A DNA stretch of 64,000 nt from Symsagittifera roscoffensis (taxonomy: Eukaryota > Xenacoelomorpha > Acoela > Convolutidae): assembly GCF_963678635.1 (NCBI RefSeq), contig NC_087070.1:3878539-3942538 (forward strand), written 5' to 3'. Of the stretch, positions 36,001-42,000 are shown one piece after another; the stretch's first letter is position 1; each line of letters starts with the position of its first letter. The notes under the pieces are model-generated. The model ran no database searches. It was not told the origin of the DNA and was given only the letters and a program-made list of their open reading frames with translations. Made by a program: the position numbers and the translations under genes.

Positions 36001-39000
36001 CCCATGCGATTTGACCCCATAGCCGCACAAAGGGTCTCCCCTTTGGTACTATTTTCCGACCTCCATTTTTTTGCTGACCGAACGTTTGGAATGCATATTG
36101 TATACAGAAATGCGTTGTCATCGGTACGATTTTTTAGTTTTAAAACGATTATGCTAGTCGAGCTTTATGATAGTCGATACACCGCCGTTTGACTGTGTGC
36201 ATGTATTTAGCGCCTCCACAATGTTACTGCTTGCCGAATTCGTGGCTCTTTTACACTCCCCCCCCCCCCCCACCACACATACGTGGTCATAAAGAAATTT
36301 TGCAAGGTGAACAAACTATAGCTATTGTTGAACACATTTGTTCTTCATACTTTACTTCGTAACATCACGCGCTGAGCCACAATAACACATGAAACAATTA
36401 GAAAATGGAAAACTTTAAATGTGTGGGGTGGGGGTTAGTGGAAAAGAGAAAAGAGCCGTAGTCCGTTCAGTACCTTCAGTTTATACTATATCACCAAAAT
36501 GTGGATTATCAGACTTGTTATTGGTCTTTATGTACACGCTGAGCTCAGTATAGAAGCTGCGATGGCCGAGTGGTTAAGGCGTTGGACTTGAAATCCAATG
36601 GGATCTTCCCGCGTAGGTTCGAACCCTGCTCGCAGCGAAGTTTTAATTTTTTCGCTGCGACGTAAATAATTTTTTCATATCCTATGTATGGATCCGATCT
36701 TAGACATTTTTCTTCCTTTTTCCATCTCTTAAAAAATACCAATCAAAGTGAATTGTTTCCTCCCCCCACACACATTTACGGTTCAGTTTTGAAAATTTTT
36801 TTTACGTACGTTGTCGTAATGTAATGAAATTTGGCTCTTTTCCAGTTGCCCCCTTTGATTTTTTCTGAAATTGATATATGAAAGTATTTAAAATGACTTA
36901 TAAACTGCTTCAAAACATCGCAACATCACGCATTTAGCCATAATAGCACATAAGACAACTTAGAAAATAGTTGAATTGTGGGGGAAACTGAAAAGAGCAT
37001 GAAAGTTTGTTGTTTAGCTTAAGTAAAATTTTCGTTCTGAACACACTGCTCCTGCTGTTATAACGCCGCTTTGGTACAAGTTAGAGGGGTCGGGGTCCTA
37101 AGAAACTAACCAGGTCCCTAATGTAAAAAGAATGCTTCAAAATGTTTCAATTTAGTACCTTTAATGATGAAAATTAAAGTATGGAATAAGTGAACGCAAA
37201 TGCGGCAGGTTAATTACGCTTGAGAAAAAGTTTGAAACGATCGACCGGCGCATATTGATTAATTAATTACGGATCAACCGTACAATCCCCGCCCCCGTTG
37301 ATTTAGGGGGGAGAAAATATGGGTTTTGTGGGAAATAATTTTGAGTATACCTTAGATTTATAGAAAAGTAAGTTTATTTTGTATTTGCTCGAAATTAGTA
37401 TGATTTGGGACCCTCTATCACATTTGTACCCTTGTTTTTTCTTCCTATTTGATGTTTTAAAATTGGAGGTTCTGTAAAGCTACAGCGGTGCGCACTGCTA
37501 AACGACAAGTTCGAATAATTTGGTGCAGTTATCTGCAGAGTGGGCTCGGACATGCGATGGATCATCGCAAAGTTGCCGGGTCTCGTTTCTGTTATACGGC
37601 ACAAAATATCGAACTGTTGATTGAGCTTCTGATTTTATTAAACACGCTTATATATCTTTTCGCTGATATTAATTTCAACAAATCAGATTCGAGCATCATA
37701 ATCAATTTTTCTTTCAAAATCGGTGAAAAAATATTTTATGGACCGTGTAACAGAAAAGACCCAAGTTGCCAACTAAGTTAATATTTCAGGCCATCACCAG
37801 CACCAACTAGACTTCCCAGTAGGATCACTTTCCCAGTCGGGAGTGGCGGTGGCGGCAGCCGAGAGGTCAATGTCACCCCCTGTCGCTGTCGGCCACGGTC
37901 AAGGCAGTAGACACTACGTTGACAGAGGCCTCATGAGCGGGGATGATTTCCTCAACGACAGTCCAGGAGAGGCTAGGTTGGTACTATCCATCACATGAAA
38001 GGGGCAGATTGTTCAGTAGACCAAAATGGTAGATTTTTGGACCAATCAGAGTGCAGCAAAATTCGAATTCTCAATACAAGCTATGCTAATTTACTAGATA
38101 ATTTTGAGGAAATTCTTTAGTTGATACCATAGGAAGAAGGTTGTTAAGTTGATCCAAAAATATACTAATAAAAAATGTCTGAAAGTAAATATCGCAGATT
38201 CAATTGTGAATATACTCGGGCGTGTTACTGTATGGGAGCCTTCAATTTAATTGAAAATTGATAACTTCAGTGGCGGTCGTATCAAGATGTTCACCAGTTT
38301 TCAGTAATAGACAGTCTTGCCGTTAAGATAGAGGATCTCTTTAACTATTTTCCCCCATCGGGTACCTTGTTACGAATCTCCCCAACTCAATAAAAAACTT
38401 CGGTTAAGCACATGAGAATTTTTTTACCTAGAAATGAATCTCCCCCTTTGCAAAATGGGGGATAGTTAAAGAGATCCAAATAATGTCTTGCTGTACAATT
38501 GGTTTCCGTGCAATTCTAAAAAGATTCGTGCAATGCGAAATTTGGAAAAAAAAATAATTGGAAACCCTGTTTTTCTGGATAATTCAGAAAATGTTTCAAG
38601 TCTGGCTCGGTCTTTAAGAGTGGATCAATGTAGTTCAGACTCTTATTTAGGTCGCGATCATTTGTTTTTGTTTGAAGGAAAAGTCTTTTAAATTTATTTA
38701 AGCTCAAATTTAATTTTCGATGTTTGACGTTTGATTTCTTCTTAAGTTATGTCCATTTTTTTCTTAAAAGAAAGGCAAACTCCCCTATTGAACAGCAAAA
38801 GGGTAAAGTCACAAAGAAACGAGACCAAATTCTAGTTTCGAAAGTAGAATTTAATTTTCAGATTTGCTCTCGAACAAAAAAAAATATCTATCGATTCAGT
38901 TTTTCAAATTCAATTAATTTTAGCTAAGAAATGTCAATCCTAAAGTTTTCTTGAAACTCAAAGGGCTTTAAGGCCATCTATTTGTTTTTTGAAATTCGAA

Positions 39001-42000
39001 TTTTAAGATTTTTCGAAAAAATAAGTCTGTTTTCTTGCGTTCATTGACTTTTTTCCAACTGTGTGTTGGCTTTTTTTTCTTGCGATCAGCTTAATGTATT
39101 ATTACAAACCTTCTTTTTTCTAACCTAACTCTCAAATAAAATGGTTCATTAAAAGTATTCATTTGTTTGGAAATTTCACTGTAAAATTGGAAATTGCATA
39201 GCACCTGTTTTCTGCTCTATTTGTAGCTAGTGTTTGGTGCTTATTAAGTTTTATGAGTGGTTAGTGTGACAGACTATCAATCTCTACGTCCTTTGCCTCT
39301 GTGTTTATATGTTCGTCTGACTTGCAGCAATGTTTAACTAGCCAGGCGCGGAGCTAAATTTTTAGCGAGGGGACATTTTTAAATTTTTGACTTTTTCACA
39401 CATTGTTTTTCTGAGCTCTTCTGAAACAGCCTAAAGACTCTATTTTGTGGAAAACTTCTGCCCCACAGCCTTTTTTGGAAAATTTTAACCAAAAAAGTTT
39501 TTTTGGTGTACCAATCCGGCTACAGCGGCCAAAGACACTTTACTTTGCAACAATGATATTGCATTTTCGACCGACTGGCACGATGAGGTCCAATCAACAT
39601 TGTTTTCTTAATCTCGTCTGAAGAAATGCTTTTTTGACTACGAGACGAGGGGAAATTTACATATTTAAAGACAGATTTCACCCACCCTCTCTTTATCACC
39701 ACTGATTATCACCATTTTCAAACTTGTTTATCCGCATGTATAGATTCCGCCACATTAACTTCTTCGACAACATCATAATTGCTCCACCCTTTAAAACGAA
39801 ACACTTTTTTCATACTAAATTAGAGATAAATAAAGTGTATGTACGTAAAATAGTAAAATACTGTTAATTTAAAATACTTCACGCAGCAATTAATTAAACG
39901 AACAATTTTGGTTTGTCAAACAAATATAAATTCATTAATGAAAGCGTCACATAGTTTCCCACACTTTGATCCCCAATGTAAATATTTTGGAACGGAATAT
40001 TATGTGGCAAAAATTGCGCTCATTGAACTGATTATTTGGATAGTCTAGATTGACATACTTGTGTAATAAGTTATGTTTTATTTTCCAAATATTAGTTTCC
40101 GGTCCAAGAGGAATTTAATCGACAATATTTGATTGTTTCTACAAATCTGAAAGAAATGACTGATTTTATACCCTGACGTGTGAAGACCTTGAATTGAAGG
40201 GGTGGCGGACATGAAACCGACGGGACTTCAAGCCGAACCGTAAAACTAGGGACTTCAAATCGAACATATTGTGAAAATGTGATGAAATTTGATTAATTTG
40301 AAAAGTATTTTGAAGAATTTCTCAATTTCATGAGCTTTCTGAACAAGTTATTGGATGTTTTCATAATTTTTGAGCGTCGAAATGATGTTAAGCAATATAA
40401 AAAGTTTTTCATGTGTATAATTTATGCATTTCAAAATCCGGCTGATCTAACCATCTGATGCCGCTCTTAAGTGGTGCATTGTTATGAGCGCTTATTATTT
40501 ACTAAACTTGCCCAAGTTTTGGAAAATACTTATTTAAGTGCTGAAAATTCAAAGTGGTAAAGTGTAAATTTCGGCTTGAAGTCCCGTTGGCCTGTTGTAA
40601 TAGGCCCGAATTGAAGTATAAGATTAGTAAGTGTCAATGAACCCAGTAAAGATACTTATATGGGGAGGATTCTCATGCTTGAAGGACCGACTGCTTGAAA
40701 AATTTCAACCAATCAAAATCGCTAAGCGTTTCTATTGGCTAAATACCTTTCTCACAAAATTGAAGTCAAATTAACAGAAAATGTATTAAATCAGTGCAAA
40801 ATAATCAAAAATATTACAAGTTGCGGGTTACAACCGCAATGCTATTCAGATAATCATCAAGATTAATGAGGTCAAAATCATAAGATTTTCTCAGTCTTGA
40901 AAACTCATCTGCTTATTATCTAATCGGTCAATATTAACACTATTGGCCTGGATTTATTTTCTTCCTTTGAGATTTTCGTGATTTACTTTGAGATCTTGAA
41001 TACTCAATTCTGATTGGCTGAAAGTAAGCTAAAATTAATTCCAAGCATTCGGTCCTTCAAGCATGAGGGACGCCACCTACTTATATAGGTCGTGGTGATT
41101 ATATGTTTTTCTGCAGGCCAAATTTGATCTTTTGCAGTTTAACATGTGATTTATTTTAAACTCAATTCAAAGTCATTATCTAAAAAGAAGGCAAAATAAG
41201 CTCTCCAATTAACAAAGCGGAAATGTTGCGAGAAAAGATGTTCGAAATTTGATTTTGGGTTATAGGTTTTGCAGCGGAATTACAGATTGATCCAGTTTTC
41301 TCTTTTGGACTGTGTTGACCATTAAGTATTTTGAATTTTGAGAGCTTCAAGGTCATATTTTTTTCCTCCGAGTTTCGAAAGTTTTTCAAGTTACAATATT
41401 TATTGGTTTCGACTTTCGAAGAAAAAGCGGATTATTCATGCTTGGAGTGGTTTTTTATTCAGTCAGTTTGCGACTTTTTAACCAAGCGTTTTTGAAAGAA
41501 ACTTTTATAACATTTGAAAGTTTTGTTGCCTGGAGCTTTAGTGGAAAAAATCACCCTGACCATTTTTCGTTAAGATATAGGGGTTTGAAAATTGTTAACT
41601 TGACCAAGCTTGCGTCCGGGAGGGGGGTTGTAAAAGAAAATGAAGCTTTTTTTGTTGATTGTTTCGTCAATTTTTAACCCATTTTTTTAATGGCCTTAAA
41701 GTGCAGTCGGAACATTCAGGATGTGCTTTGGCCTCATATATGAGCAGTTTTGTTCTGTTTTACCTGAGTCCATTGACTTTTTCCAACTGTTTGTTGGCTA
41801 TCTTTTACCTGATAAGGAAAAGTTTTTGATAAGAATAATTAATTCGATCATTGGTTTTCTTCCTTTTCTTCAATCGTCCATATTCAGGGTTGTAGCCGTG
41901 ATTTTCAATCATCATTAGACATTTGAACCCTACAAATAACTGTTGCTTTGTTTTTCAATTAGTGAAAATAAAAGGTATGTTTTTTTTTTAGCTCTGTAAC

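Larger units (their letters stand above)
35893..37789 (+). other. intron 8, hosting a tRNA gene
   Basis: 1.9 kb, AT-rich, with a 14-C tract at 36258-36271 and the sense-strand tRNA-Ser at 36556-36637. The rest is unassigned. Acceptor AATATTTCAG at 37789. Confidence 0.8.
37977..41991 (+). other. intron 9
   Basis: 4.0 kb. Holds family A (38625-39075), a family D piece (39083-39305), a family C-like piece (39338-39440), two MITEs (40200-40607, 40662-41077) and a family A copy split by the second MITE (40630-41420). Two pieces near 38340 and 38460 (AGATAGAGGATCTC.. and GATAGTTAAAGAGATCC) look like a small inverted repeat. No gene. Confidence 0.75.
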
